DNA from: Alistipes megaguti
GTDB taxonomy: Bacteria > Bacteroidota > Bacteroidia > Bacteroidales > Rikenellaceae
Assembly (NCBI RefSeq): GCF_900604385.1
Contig: NZ_LR027382.1
Location: forward strand, 2,581,001-2,645,000
Direction of reading: 5' to 3'
DNA length: 64,000 bases
This document shows, piece after piece, positions 42,934 to 51,705 of this stretch. The position numbers and the translations under genes are program-made. Every line of letters begins with the position of its first letter. Position 1 is the first letter of the stretch. Under the pieces are notes generated by a model. It saw only the letters and a program-made list of their open reading frames with translations, was not told where the DNA came from and made no database searches.

Positions 42934-44446
42934 AACGGTACTGATCATCGGAGGAGGTCTGGGCGGCCTCTTTACCGGCGCGCTGCTGGCGCGGAACGGC
43001 TGCCGGGTCACGGTGCTCGAGAAGAACGCCACGCCGGGCGGCGGTCTGCAGACCTTCGTGCGCGGCGGAGAGCGCTTCGAGACGGGCATGCACATGCTGG
43101 GCGGATTTCGCCCGGGCGGTTCGATCGCCCGGATCTGCCACTATCTGGGGGTGCTCGACCGCCTGAAACTCCGCCCGACGGACCCCGACTGCATGGACTC
43201 GCTGCTCTACCTCGAGGAGGGCGAACGCTATGCCATTCCCGGCGGAAGAGAGCGCTTTACGGAGTATTTTGCCGGTCTGTTCCCTCACGAAGCCGAGGGA
43301 ATCCGCCGTTATGTCGATACGCTCTACCGCCTTTCGGAGGAGGTCGGGATGTTCTACCTGCGCGAGGATTCCGCGTCGATCTTCTCCCACTCGGAGGAGT
43401 TTCTCTGCCCGGCCGACGAGCTGATTGCCCGCTACGTCGGCGATCCGCGGCTGCGCGACGTGCTGGCCTACATGAACCCCATGTACGGCGGCGTCGCCCA
43501 CCATACGCCGGCCTATATCCATGCGTTGGTCAACGTGCTGTACATCAACGGCGAAGATCGTTTCGTGGATGGCAGTTCGCAGCTGGCCGAGGCGCTGGCC
43601 GACGTCATCCGCGCGGGCGGCGGACGGGTCGAAACCCGTGCCGAGGCGGTGCGGATCGACTGTGAGGAGCGGATGATCCGCGGCGTGGAGACGGCCGACG
43701 GGCGCCGCTTTACGGCCGACCGCTATATCTCCGCCATCCACCCCTGCACGCTGCTGCGGCTGCTGCCCGACGAGGCGCTGCCCCGGGCCTACCGCCAGCG
43801 GCTGGACACGATCCCGAACAGCTATTCGGCCTTCACGGTCTATCTGACGCTTCGCCCCGGGGCGTTCCCCTATATCAACCATACGTGCTACTGCCAGACC
43901 TCGCACGGCGAGGTGTGGCGCTTCGGCGAATACGACGACGAGTGGCCCCGCGGACTGATGTACATGACCCCGCCGGTGAGCGGCCAGGGTCCCTTCAGCC
44001 GGAAGATGATCCTCACCGCCCCGATGAGTTTCGAGGCCGTGCGGCGCTGGGAGTCGACCGCCACCGGCCGCCGCGGCGCGGAGTACGAACGCTGGAAGGA
44101 GGAGCAGGCGGCGCGGATGCTCGACCGCATGGAACGCATCTACCCCGCCTTCGGCTCGGCGGTCGAGACGATCCATACGTCGAGCCCGCTGACCATCCGC
44201 GACTACTACGGCGTGAAGGAGGGTTCGATGTACGGCTTCCGCAAGGATGCGCAGCAGATCGCCCTTTCGCAGGTTCCGATCTTCACGAAGATCCGCAACC
44301 TGCTCCTCACGGGTCAGAACATCAACCTGCACGGTATCTGCGGCGTACCGCTCACGGCCGTCAATACGGCCGAGGCGCTGCTGGGCGCCAACCGACTGAT
44401 TCATGCCATCAATACGAAATACGAAACCGACTATGGAACCTTTTGA
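42926..44446 (+). CDS. CrtI/CrtISO-like FAD-dependent oxidoreductase 2
   Basis: 506 residues, a paralogue of the preceding gene (same IIGGGLGGLFTGALLARNGCRVTVLEK start and LLTGQNINLHGICGVPLTAVN end, moderate similarity between). Other marks are GGGLQTFVRGGERFETGMHMLGG and YFAGLFPHEAEG. The tandem pair may work in sequence or as a heterodimer on the polyene. Overlaps copy 1 by 8 nt. Confidence 0.87.
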   Translation: MDETVLIIGGGLGGLFTGALLARNGCRVTVLEKNATPGGGLQTFVRGGERFETGMHMLGGFRPGGSIARICHYLGVLDRLKLRPTDPDCMDSLLYLEEGERYAIPGGRERFTEYFAGLFPHEAEGIRRYVDTLYRLSEEVGMFYLREDSASIFSHSEEFLCPADELIARYVGDPRLRDVLAYMNPMYGGVAHHTPAYIHALVNVLYINGEDRFVDGSSQLAEALADVIRAGGGRVETRAEAVRIDCEERMIRGVETADGRRFTADRYISAIHPCTLLRLLPDEALPRAYRQRLDTIPNSYSAFTVYLTLRPGAFPYINHTCYCQTSHGEVWRFGEYDDEWPRGLMYMTPPVSGQGPFSRKMILTAPMSFEAVRRWESTATGRRGAEYERWKEEQAARMLDRMERIYPAFGSAVETIHTSSPLTIRDYYGVKEGSMYGFRKDAQQIALSQVPIFTKIRNLLLTGQNINLHGICGVPLTAVNTAEALLGANRLIHAINTKYETDYGTF

Positions 44447-45734
44447 GAACGATATCGAATACCGCTCGCCCGAGGAGATCAAGGCCTTTCAGGAGGAGCT
44501 GCTGCAGCGGGCGCTGCACTATCTGGCCGACCATTCGGCCTACTACCGCCGCATGTTCGACCGCTATGAGATCCATCTGGATCAGATCCGCCACATCGAG
44601 GATCTGGTGAAGATCCCCTTCACGGAGAAGAAGGATCTGCAGCTCTTCAACGAGGAGTTCCTCTGCTGCCCGCGGGAGCGGATCATCGACTACGTGACCA
44701 CCTCCGGGACGCTGGGCGATCCGGTGACCTTCGGCTGTACGGAGCTCGACCTGCAGCGTCTGGCCTACAACGAGAAGAAATCCTTCGCCTGTGCGGGGCT
44801 CCGCCCGGGCAACATCGTGCAGCTGATGACCACGCTCGACAAGCGCTTCATGGCCGGACTGGCCTATTTCCTGGGCATCCGCGAGTTGGGTGCCAGCGTT
44901 ATCCGTGTCGGGAACGGCATCCCCGAACTGCAGTGGGACACGATCCGGCGGCTGCATCCCGATACGATCATGTGCGTTCCGTCGTTCATCCTGCGGCTGA
45001 TCCAGTATGCCGAGGAGCACGGCATCGACTACCGCCGCAGCAGCATCCGCCGCATCATCGGCATCGGCGAGGGGCTGCGCGAGCAGGACTTCTCGCTCAA
45101 CCTGCTCGGACAGCGCATCCGCGAGAAGTGGGATGTCGACCTCTTCGCCACCTACTCCTCGACGGAGATGGGGGCCACCTTCTCGGAGTGCGAATACGGT
45201 TGCGGCGGGCATGTCCATCCCGAGCTGATCATCGTGGAGATCATCGGCGAGGACAACCTCCCGGTGCCGGACGGGGCCTACGGCGAGATTGTCGTCACGA
45301 CGCTCGGGGTCGAGGGGATGCCGCTGCTGCGCTTCCGCACGGGCGACATCGCCGCCAAGAGGACCGAACAGTGCCGTTGCGGACGGTGGTCCTACCGCCT
45401 CACGCCGCTCGTCGGACGCAAGCACAACATGATCAAGCTCAAGGGTACGACGCTCTATCCGCCGGCCTTGAACGACGTGCTGGACAACACCTCCTACGTG
45501 GAGAACTACGTCATCGAGGTCTGCGAGAGCGATGCCGGCACCGACCGGGTGATCGTGCGCATCGGGCTGAAGCAGACGCCCGAATTCGATGCGGTGAAGG
45601 ATCTCAAGGACCGCTTCCGGTCGCGGATCCGCGTGGCCCCCGAAGTGGAGATTCTCCCCGTGGAGGAGATCCAGCGCATCAACTTTCCGGCCAAGAGCCG
45701 CAAACCGGTCAAATTCATCGACAAACGCAAATAG
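44433..45734 (+). CDS. AMP-forming acyl ligase, phenylacetate-CoA ligase-like (coumarate activation)
   Basis: 433 residues, PaaK/ANL family. The AMP motif is YVTTSGTLGDPVTF (about 86-99), with IIGIGEGLR, ATYSSTEMGATFSEC, RFRTGDIAAKR (the conserved Asp) and IKLKGTTLYPPALNDVLD for the C-terminal lid. It very likely activates 4-coumarate from the cluster lyase as CoA or directly onto an ACP, the role ApeH plays in known aryl-polyene clusters. The ATG at 44433 overlaps the previous gene by 14 nt. Confidence 0.87.
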   Translation: MEPFENDIEYRSPEEIKAFQEELLQRALHYLADHSAYYRRMFDRYEIHLDQIRHIEDLVKIPFTEKKDLQLFNEEFLCCPRERIIDYVTTSGTLGDPVTFGCTELDLQRLAYNEKKSFACAGLRPGNIVQLMTTLDKRFMAGLAYFLGIRELGASVIRVGNGIPELQWDTIRRLHPDTIMCVPSFILRLIQYAEEHGIDYRRSSIRRIIGIGEGLREQDFSLNLLGQRIREKWDVDLFATYSSTEMGATFSECEYGCGGHVHPELIIVEIIGEDNLPVPDGAYGEIVVTTLGVEGMPLLRFRTGDIAAKRTEQCRCGRWSYRLTPLVGRKHNMIKLKGTTLYPPALNDVLDNTSYVENYVIEVCESDAGTDRVIVRIGLKQTPEFDAVKDLKDRFRSRIRVAPEVEILPVEEIQRINFPAKSRKPVKFIDKRK

Positions 45735-45736
45735 CC

Positions 45737-46864
45737 ATGAAAGAGTCCCCATTCGACGATATCCGCCCCTACTACGACGAAGAGATTCCGGCGGCGATGC
45801 AACGGATTGCCGCCAGTGAATTTTTCCCGCTGCTGGCGACCTATGTCTTTCCGGACGAGGAGCTGGAGTCGGTGCGCGAGCGCGTCCGGCGCATCCGGAC
45901 GATCCGCGAGTTCCAGGGCGAGGTGATGAAGCCCGTCAACGAGCAGGTCATCGCCCGCAGCATCACCTCGTTCACCCACGAGGGGCTCGGACACCTCGAT
46001 CCGTCGCAGCGTTACCTCTTCGTTTCGAACCACCGGGACATCATGCTCGACGCCTCGCTGCTGCAGTACCTGCTCTTCGTGAACGGCCACGAGACGACGG
46101 AGATCACCTTCGGGGCGAATCTGATGTCCTCGCAGCTGGTGGTCGACATCGGCCGGGCGAACAAGATGTTCCGCATCGAGCGGGGCGGTAACATGAAGGA
46201 CTTCTACCGCAGTTCGATGCACTGTTCGGAGTATATCCGCCATACGATCACCGAGAAGCGGCAGTCGGTGTGGATCGCGCAGCGCAACGGCCGCACGAAG
46301 GACGGCAACGACCTGACGGACCAGGGCATCGTGAAGATGTTCTGCATGAGCCGGCTCTTCGACAAAATCGAGGCGCTGGCCGAGTTGCACATCGTTCCGA
46401 TGACGATCTCCTACGAGTGGGAGCCGTGCGACACCCTGAAGGCGCTGGAGTTGTACGAATCGCGCTTCACGCGCTACACGAAGAAGCCGGGCGAGGATCT
46501 GAACAGCATCCTGACGGGACTGCTGCAGCCCAAGGGGGCTGTTCATATCGCCTTCGGGCCGTGTCTGGACGAGGAGCTGCTGCGGCGTTACGACGACTGC
46601 ACCCACAACGAGTACCACCGGCAGGTGACGCGGCTGCTCGACCGCCAGATCCGCAGCCGCTACCGCCAGTCGGCCAACAACTTCATCGCCCACGACCTGC
46701 TCTACGGCCAGACGCGTCATGCCGACCGTTATACGCCGGCCCAAAAGGAGGCGTTCCTCGACCGCCTGGGCGAGTTGTCGCGCTTCGACGTGGCGGACGG
46801 CGACCTGCTGCGCGACATCTTCCTCGGCATCTACGCCTCGCCGGTGGATTATCTGAACGACTGA
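45737..46864 (+). CDS. Glycerolipid-type acyltransferase (PlsC/PlsB-like)
   Basis: 375 residues. The acyltransferase core is YLFVSNHRDIMLDASLLQYLL (His-Asp motif) and QSVWIAQRNGRTKDGND with a late VHIAFGPCLDEELLRR. The N-terminal 75 residues are helical and acidic. It is a third acyltransferase in the cluster and may transfer the polyene or a fatty acid onto glycerol or a sugar lipid. Preceded by 2 nt and followed by 13 nt. Confidence 0.83.
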   Translation: MKESPFDDIRPYYDEEIPAAMQRIAASEFFPLLATYVFPDEELESVRERVRRIRTIREFQGEVMKPVNEQVIARSITSFTHEGLGHLDPSQRYLFVSNHRDIMLDASLLQYLLFVNGHETTEITFGANLMSSQLVVDIGRANKMFRIERGGNMKDFYRSSMHCSEYIRHTITEKRQSVWIAQRNGRTKDGNDLTDQGIVKMFCMSRLFDKIEALAELHIVPMTISYEWEPCDTLKALELYESRFTRYTKKPGEDLNSILTGLLQPKGAVHIAFGPCLDEELLRRYDDCTHNEYHRQVTRLLDRQIRSRYRQSANNFIAHDLLYGQTRHADRYTPAQKEAFLDRLGELSRFDVADGDLLRDIFLGIYASPVDYLND

Positions 46865-46877
46865 AACAACGGACGGT

Positions 46878-49800
46878 ATGGTGGCCTTTTTTCTTCGTCT
46901 CTACGACTGGTTTTCACGGCGGCGGGGGTGGCTCTTCGCCCTGCTGGCGGTGCTGTGTGCGCTCCTGCTGGCCGGGATGCTCTCGCTGGGCCGCAACGAG
47001 GACATTCTGGATTTCCTGCCCGTGGATACGACCCACCGCCGGGCGCTGAACCTCTATCAGGAGCTTTCGGCCTCGGATCGGATCGTCGCCATCGTCCTCC
47101 CGCGCGATACGGCCGTCACGGTGCCGCCCGAACGGTTGGCCGAGGCCGTCGACCGCTTTGCCGCCGAGGTGACGGAGCGCGATTCGCTCCACCGGCTCCG
47201 CGACCTGACGACGCGGATCGACTACGAACGTCTGGCCGCCGTCCCGGAGTTTGTCTACGCGCATATCCCCTATTTTCTTGATGAGGGGGACTATGCCCGG
47301 ATCGATTCGCTGCTTACGCCCGCATACATCGACGCCCAGATTGCGCGTGACCGGATGCTGCTGATGTTCCCGACGGGAAGCCTTCTCTCGCAACACCTCC
47401 GGCAGGATCCGCTCAACCTCTTCACCCCGGCCGTCGCGCGGCTGCAGCAGTTTCAGCTCGATCTGAAATACGAACTCTACGACGGGTATATCCTGACGCC
47501 CGACCGGCGCCGGGCCGTCGTGATGATGCGCACGTCCTATGGCTCGAACGAGACCGACGGCAATGCCCGTCTGGTCGATCTGCTCTCCGACGCGGCCTCA
47601 GCCACCAGCCGGGTGATGCCCGAGGTGGAGATCCACCTGTCGGGGGCTCCGGTCATCGCCGTGACGAATGCCCGGCAGATCAAAAACGACAGTCTGTGGG
47701 CCATCTCCATTGCCGTGGTGCTGATTCTGGGGCTGCTCGTCTACACGCTGCGATCGCTGCGGTCGCTGCTGCTCATCGGCGTGACGATCCTCTTCGGCTG
47801 GCTCTTTGCGATGGGGTGCCTGTCGCTCTTCCGCGACGAGGTCTCGATGATCATTCTGGGCATTGCCTCGATCATCATCGGCATTGCGGTGAACTACCCG
47901 CTGCATCTGCTTGCGCACCTGCACCACGAGCAGCAGATGCGCACGGTTCTGCGCGAGATGGTCTCGCCGCTGGTCATCGGCAATCTGACGACCGTCGGAG
48001 CCTTTCTGTGCCTGGTGCCGATGACGGCTCCGGCCCTGCGCGATCTGGGGCTCTTTGCCGCCTTCATGCTCGTCGGGACGATCCTCTTCGTGCTGATCTT
48101 TCTGCCGCATCTGGCCGACAGACGCCGGCCGGAGCCGACCCGTGAACATGCGCTGCTCGAGCCCTTGACGCGCCTGTCGTTCGACAACCGCCCGCGGATC
48201 TTCGTGGCGGTCTGCCTGCTGACGGTGGTCTTCGGATTCCTGAGCCGCCATACGGCTTTCGATACTGATCTGCAGCACATCAACTACATGACGCGCGAGC
48301 AGCGTTCCGACCTCGAGGCGTTCCGCACGATGCTGGGTGGCGACAGCCTGACGACGGTCTATGTGGCCAGCGAGGGCCGCACGTGGGACGAGGCGCTGCA
48401 ACGCAGCGAGCGGGCTCGCTCGGAGCTTGAACGGGAGGCATCCGCCTGTCCCGGCGCCCGTCTGAAGAGCGCCACGCCGTTCCTCCCCTCGCAGGCCGAG
48501 CAGCAGCGGCGGCTGGCCCGCTGGGAGCAGTTTCGCGCGCAACATGCCGCGATGATCCGCGAACGGATGGCCGCGGCGCTGGGTGCGAACGGATTCCGGC
48601 CGGATGCCTTTGCCGGCTTCGACGACCTGCTGGAGCGTCGTTTCGAGCCGATGCCGTGGTCGGCCTTCGAACCGCTGGCCGCCACGCTCTTCGACGGGTA
48701 TCTGGGCGGTGACGGGCCGTGCCCGACGGTCGTTGACCGTCTCGAGGTGCCCCCGAGCCGCCTTGCCGCCGTGGAGGCGAGCCTGCGCGAACGGGTCCCC
48801 GACTCCTACAATTTCGACGTGCGGGGGCTGAACAGCACCATTGCCAATGCGCTGACCGGCGATTTCAACTACATCTGCTGGTCGTGCGGCGTGATTGTCT
48901 TCCTGTTTCTGTGGTTCTCGTTCGGGCGGCTCGAACTGAGTCTGATGGCCTTCCTGCCGATGACCGTCAGTTGGTTGTGGATCCTGGGAATCATGGATCT
49001 GGCCGACATCCGCTTCAATCTGGTGAACATCATCCTGGCCACCTTCATCTTCGGCCAGGGCGACGACTATACGATCTTCATCACCGAAGGGTTGATCTAC
49101 GAACATGCCTACGGCCGCAAACTGCTCGGATCCTACAAAAAGAGCATCGTAGTGTCGGCGCTGATCATGCTCATCGGCATCGGCACGCTGATCCTTTCGC
49201 GCCATCCGGCCATGCGTTCGCTGGCCGAGGTGACCATCGTCGGGATGTTTGCCGTGGTGTTGATGGCCTATATCATCCCTCCGTTCATCTACCGCTGGCT
49301 GGTTCGTGATGCGAAGGGGGCTCCGCGCCGGAATCCCGTCACCCTCGGACGGCTCTTCGCAACGGCCGAATTGGGGCTTTTTGTGGCTGTGGAGCAGGCG
49401 GCTGCCCTGCTGCTTGCCCTCTTCACGGGCAACAACCGCCGTCTGCTGCGCCGCTTCATGCATCGGGCTGCGGCGTGGAATCTCCGCCATCTGGCGGGGA
49501 TCCGCTTCCGACAGCTGGCTCTGCCGAACGAGCCGAACGGTTCGACACCCGCGCTGTCGGTTTCATCCGCTCAGAAGACGCCGTCGGTTTCGGCAGACTC
49601 GGCGGCTCTGACGGCCCCTGCGGTTTCGGGAGTTCCTGAGGCCCCTGCAACCCCTGCGGCTCTTGCAGCTCCTGCGGCTTCTGCAATTTCAGCGCCCCCG
49701 GCGACCGGTCAGACCGCCCGGCCGGCACCGCTGTCGCCGCTGTCGCCGGATGCCGGACGCCTGCTGGCCTTCTGCTGCCATACGCCGCTCGATCTGCTGG

Positions 49801-50546
49801 CGGTGATCGGCTGTTTCGACGATACGATCGTTGCCACGGACCGCCGCCTGCCGCGCGGATTGTCCCTTCTGCTGCGCATGACCCATACGCTGACGCCGCG
49901 GAGCCGGGCCCGTGCGGCGTATGATGCCGGACTGCGGGTCGCCTTTCCGGTCGATGAACCGCTCGATTTAGAGGCTCCGATGGTCCCGGTGGGCATCCAC
50001 GGAAGCCGGGAGCTGCAACCCGACGGTGGAGTGCTTCTGGCTGCCGGTACACTGACGGTCGCATGGGGTGCTCCGGCGCTGCGGACGACTGCCGATGCCG
50101 CCCGGTCGGTCGAGACCTTCGAGCGGTCGATGCACCGGATGTGTGCCGATACGGCTTGGTATCGGCCGCAGGTCCTGGCCCGTTACCTCTATAAGGGTCC
50201 CGAGGTCGAGTCGCGGTGTCGTCGCCTGCTGCGCGAATGCCAGGCGTTCAGCCGCTGGATTGACGGTGCGGAACTTCCCCGCCGGGTGGTGATCGTCAAC
50301 AACGGTCAGGGCGAACTCGGCCTGCTCTTTGCACTGGTCCACCCCGCGACGGAGGTCTATGCCTTTGAGAGCGATGTCGACCGGCTGGCTCTTGCCCGTC
50401 ATGTGGCCTGTTTGCCCGTAAACCTGCATCTTGCTCCGGAGTCGGAGCTCGATGCCGCAGCCTTTGCCGATGCCCGGTGGTACCTCTTCCGCCCGACGGA
50501 CGACCAGCGGAGACGATATCCCGCCGGGGCCGAAGTCTGGGCGTGA
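46878..50546 (+). CDS. MMPL/RND-family exporter fused to a degenerate acyltransferase-Rossmann module
   Basis: 1222 residues. Residues about 1-820 form an RND-like MMPL exporter with twelve helices. TM1 at 15-35 is followed by a periplasmic domain, six helices at about 265-420 (AVVLILGLLVYTLRSLRS, SMIILGIASIIIGIAVNYPLHLL), another periplasmic domain, and helices at 660-820 (FIFGQGDDYTIFITEG). A low-complexity Ala/Pro/Ser linker covers about 885-975. The last about 240 residues resemble the second half of a PlsC acyltransferase (VPVGIHGSRELQPDGGVLLAAG), with a damaged His-Asp motif (HTPLDLL), followed by GELGLLFALVHPATEVYAFESDV as in the cluster's other acyltransferase. It should export the product (ApeM-like). 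The cytoplasmic appendix is unusual. Confidence 0.85.
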   Translation: MVAFFLRLYDWFSRRRGWLFALLAVLCALLLAGMLSLGRNEDILDFLPVDTTHRRALNLYQELSASDRIVAIVLPRDTAVTVPPERLAEAVDRFAAEVTERDSLHRLRDLTTRIDYERLAAVPEFVYAHIPYFLDEGDYARIDSLLTPAYIDAQIARDRMLLMFPTGSLLSQHLRQDPLNLFTPAVARLQQFQLDLKYELYDGYILTPDRRRAVVMMRTSYGSNETDGNARLVDLLSDAASATSRVMPEVEIHLSGAPVIAVTNARQIKNDSLWAISIAVVLILGLLVYTLRSLRSLLLIGVTILFGWLFAMGCLSLFRDEVSMIILGIASIIIGIAVNYPLHLLAHLHHEQQMRTVLREMVSPLVIGNLTTVGAFLCLVPMTAPALRDLGLFAAFMLVGTILFVLIFLPHLADRRRPEPTREHALLEPLTRLSFDNRPRIFVAVCLLTVVFGFLSRHTAFDTDLQHINYMTREQRSDLEAFRTMLGGDSLTTVYVASEGRTWDEALQRSERARSELEREASACPGARLKSATPFLPSQAEQQRRLARWEQFRAQHAAMIRERMAAALGANGFRPDAFAGFDDLLERRFEPMPWSAFEPLAATLFDGYLGGDGPCPTVVDRLEVPPSRLAAVEASLRERVPDSYNFDVRGLNSTIANALTGDFNYICWSCGVIVFLFLWFSFGRLELSLMAFLPMTVSWLWILGIMDLADIRFNLVNIILATFIFGQGDDYTIFITEGLIYEHAYGRKLLGSYKKSIVVSALIMLIGIGTLILSRHPAMRSLAEVTIVGMFAVVLMAYIIPPFIYRWLVRDAKGAPRRNPVTLGRLFATAELGLFVAVEQAAALLLALFTGNNRRLLRRFMHRAAAWNLRHLAGIRFRQLALPNEPNGSTPALSVSSAQKTPSVSADSAALTAPAVSGVPEAPATPAALAAPAASAISAPPATGQTARPAPLSPLSPDAGRLLAFCCHTPLDLLAVIGCFDDTIVATDRRLPRGLSLLLRMTHTLTPRSRARAAYDAGLRVAFPVDEPLDLEAPMVPVGIHGSRELQPDGGVLLAAGTLTVAWGAPALRTTADAARSVETFERSMHRMCADTAWYRPQVLARYLYKGPEVESRCRRLLRECQAFSRWIDGAELPRRVVIVNNGQGELGLLFALVHPATEVYAFESDVDRLALARHVACLPVNLHLAPESELDAAAFADARWYLFRPTDDQRRRYPAGAEVWA

Positions 50547-50659
50547 TGCCGCCGGCGGAGGTCGGCCTTGCGGCATATTCGCTGTGTTCCGGGAGGGGCG
50601 TTGGAGTCGCCGCCTTTTGAAATCCTGCGAAATTTCGGGAAAATCTTCGCCGGAAATCG

Positions 50660-50667
50660 TATCTTTG
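50660..50667 (+). promoter_or_regulatory. -7 element for the acyl-CoA reductase gene
   Basis: TATCTTTG, perfect match, only 5 nt before the ATG at 50673. The -33 region is weak (TTTC at 50633, spacer 23). If used, the message would be leaderless or nearly so. Confidence 0.5.
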
Positions 50668-50672
50668 CGGCG

Positions 50673-51665
50673 ATGAAAGATGTCATGGAACTTTTTGCAG
50701 AATTGGGCTCGCGCCTGCAGCGTTTCGGTACGGATGCCGCGACCCGGCAGGTCGTCGAGGCGGCCCACGCCGCCAACGGATGGTTTCTTCCGGAGGAGAT
50801 CGTGCGGGCCGCGCGCACGATCGGCGAGGAGATGCTGCGCCGCGATCGTCTCGAGGCGTGGCTGGCCGCCTATCCGGCTCTCCGCCGGCCGCATGAGGTG
50901 CGGAACGTTCTGGTCATCATGGCCGGAAACATCCCGCTGGTGGGTTTCTTCGATCTGCTGTGCGTGATCATTGCGGGGCACCGCTGTCTGGTCAAACCCT
51001 CGACCAAGGACCGTACCCTGATGGAGTATGTCGTTGCCGTGCTTTGGGAGATCGACCCCGAGGCGGCCGTCTCGCTCTACGACGGTAGCCAGCCCGTCGA
51101 GGCGGTGATCGCCACGGGCAGCGACAATGCCAACCGCTACTTCCGGGCCCGTTATGCCGGCATTCCCTCGCTGTTGCGGGGCAACCGCCAGTCGGTGGCC
51201 GTTCTGTCGGGTCGCGAAACCGACGCTCAGTGGCGCGGTCTGGCCGACGATATCTGGGCCTATTCCGGACTGGGCTGTCGCAGCGTCTCGCTGCTGTTCC
51301 TGCCTCACGGCGTGGAACCAAGGCTTCAAATGCCGCCTGTAAATGCCAAATACAAAAATAATTATATCCAACAGAAGGCGCTGCTCGAGATGCAGGGGAC
51401 ACCGTTCGTCGATCTGGGAGCCTCGCTGCTGGTCGAGGAGCCGTCGTTCCCCAATGCCCTGAGCCGGATCCATTGCGCGCGTTACGATTCGCTCGACGAG
51501 GTGCGCGACTGGCTGGCTGCTCACGACGACCAGTTGCAATGTGTCGTCGGCGAATGCCTCGACCACGGCCGTCGGGTCGATTTCGGCCGCGCGCAGTCCC
51601 CTTCGTTGACCGACTATCCCGACGACCGCGACGTATTGGCCTGGCTGGCGTCGCTGAATGGATAA
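50673..51665 (+). CDS. LuxC-type acyl-CoA reductase
   Basis: 330 residues. The family is recognised from LVIMAGNIPLVGFFDLLCVIIAGHRCLVKPS, ATGSDNANRYF and DIWAYSGLGCRSVSLLFLP, where the Cys in GLGCRS is the likely catalytic nucleophile of the aldehyde-dehydrogenase-like fold. It would reduce an acyl thioester to an aldehyde. There is no LuxD/LuxE or luciferase nearby. It has its own -7 box 126 nt after the polyene cluster, so it may be a neighbour rather than a cluster member. Confidence 0.83.
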   Translation: MKDVMELFAELGSRLQRFGTDAATRQVVEAAHAANGWFLPEEIVRAARTIGEEMLRRDRLEAWLAAYPALRRPHEVRNVLVIMAGNIPLVGFFDLLCVIIAGHRCLVKPSTKDRTLMEYVVAVLWEIDPEAAVSLYDGSQPVEAVIATGSDNANRYFRARYAGIPSLLRGNRQSVAVLSGRETDAQWRGLADDIWAYSGLGCRSVSLLFLPHGVEPRLQMPPVNAKYKNNYIQQKALLEMQGTPFVDLGASLLVEEPSFPNALSRIHCARYDSLDEVRDWLAAHDDQLQCVVGECLDHGRRVDFGRAQSPSLTDYPDDRDVLAWLASLNG

Positions 51666-51671
51666 AAATGC

Positions 51672-51679
51672 TATCTTTG
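51672..51679 (+). promoter_or_regulatory. -7 element for the PRiA4-type gene and miaA
   Basis: TATCTTTG, 27 nt before the ATG at 51706. No clear -33 box at standard spacing. Confidence 0.55.
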
Positions 51680-51705
51680 TCTTCGATTACTAAAAAGATT
51701 CTGCC

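Noticed and set aside
47598..49490. A 630-codon minus-strand frame inside the MMPL exporter
   Set aside because: Very His/Gln/Arg-rich, without start context or domains. It is a shadow of the sense gene.
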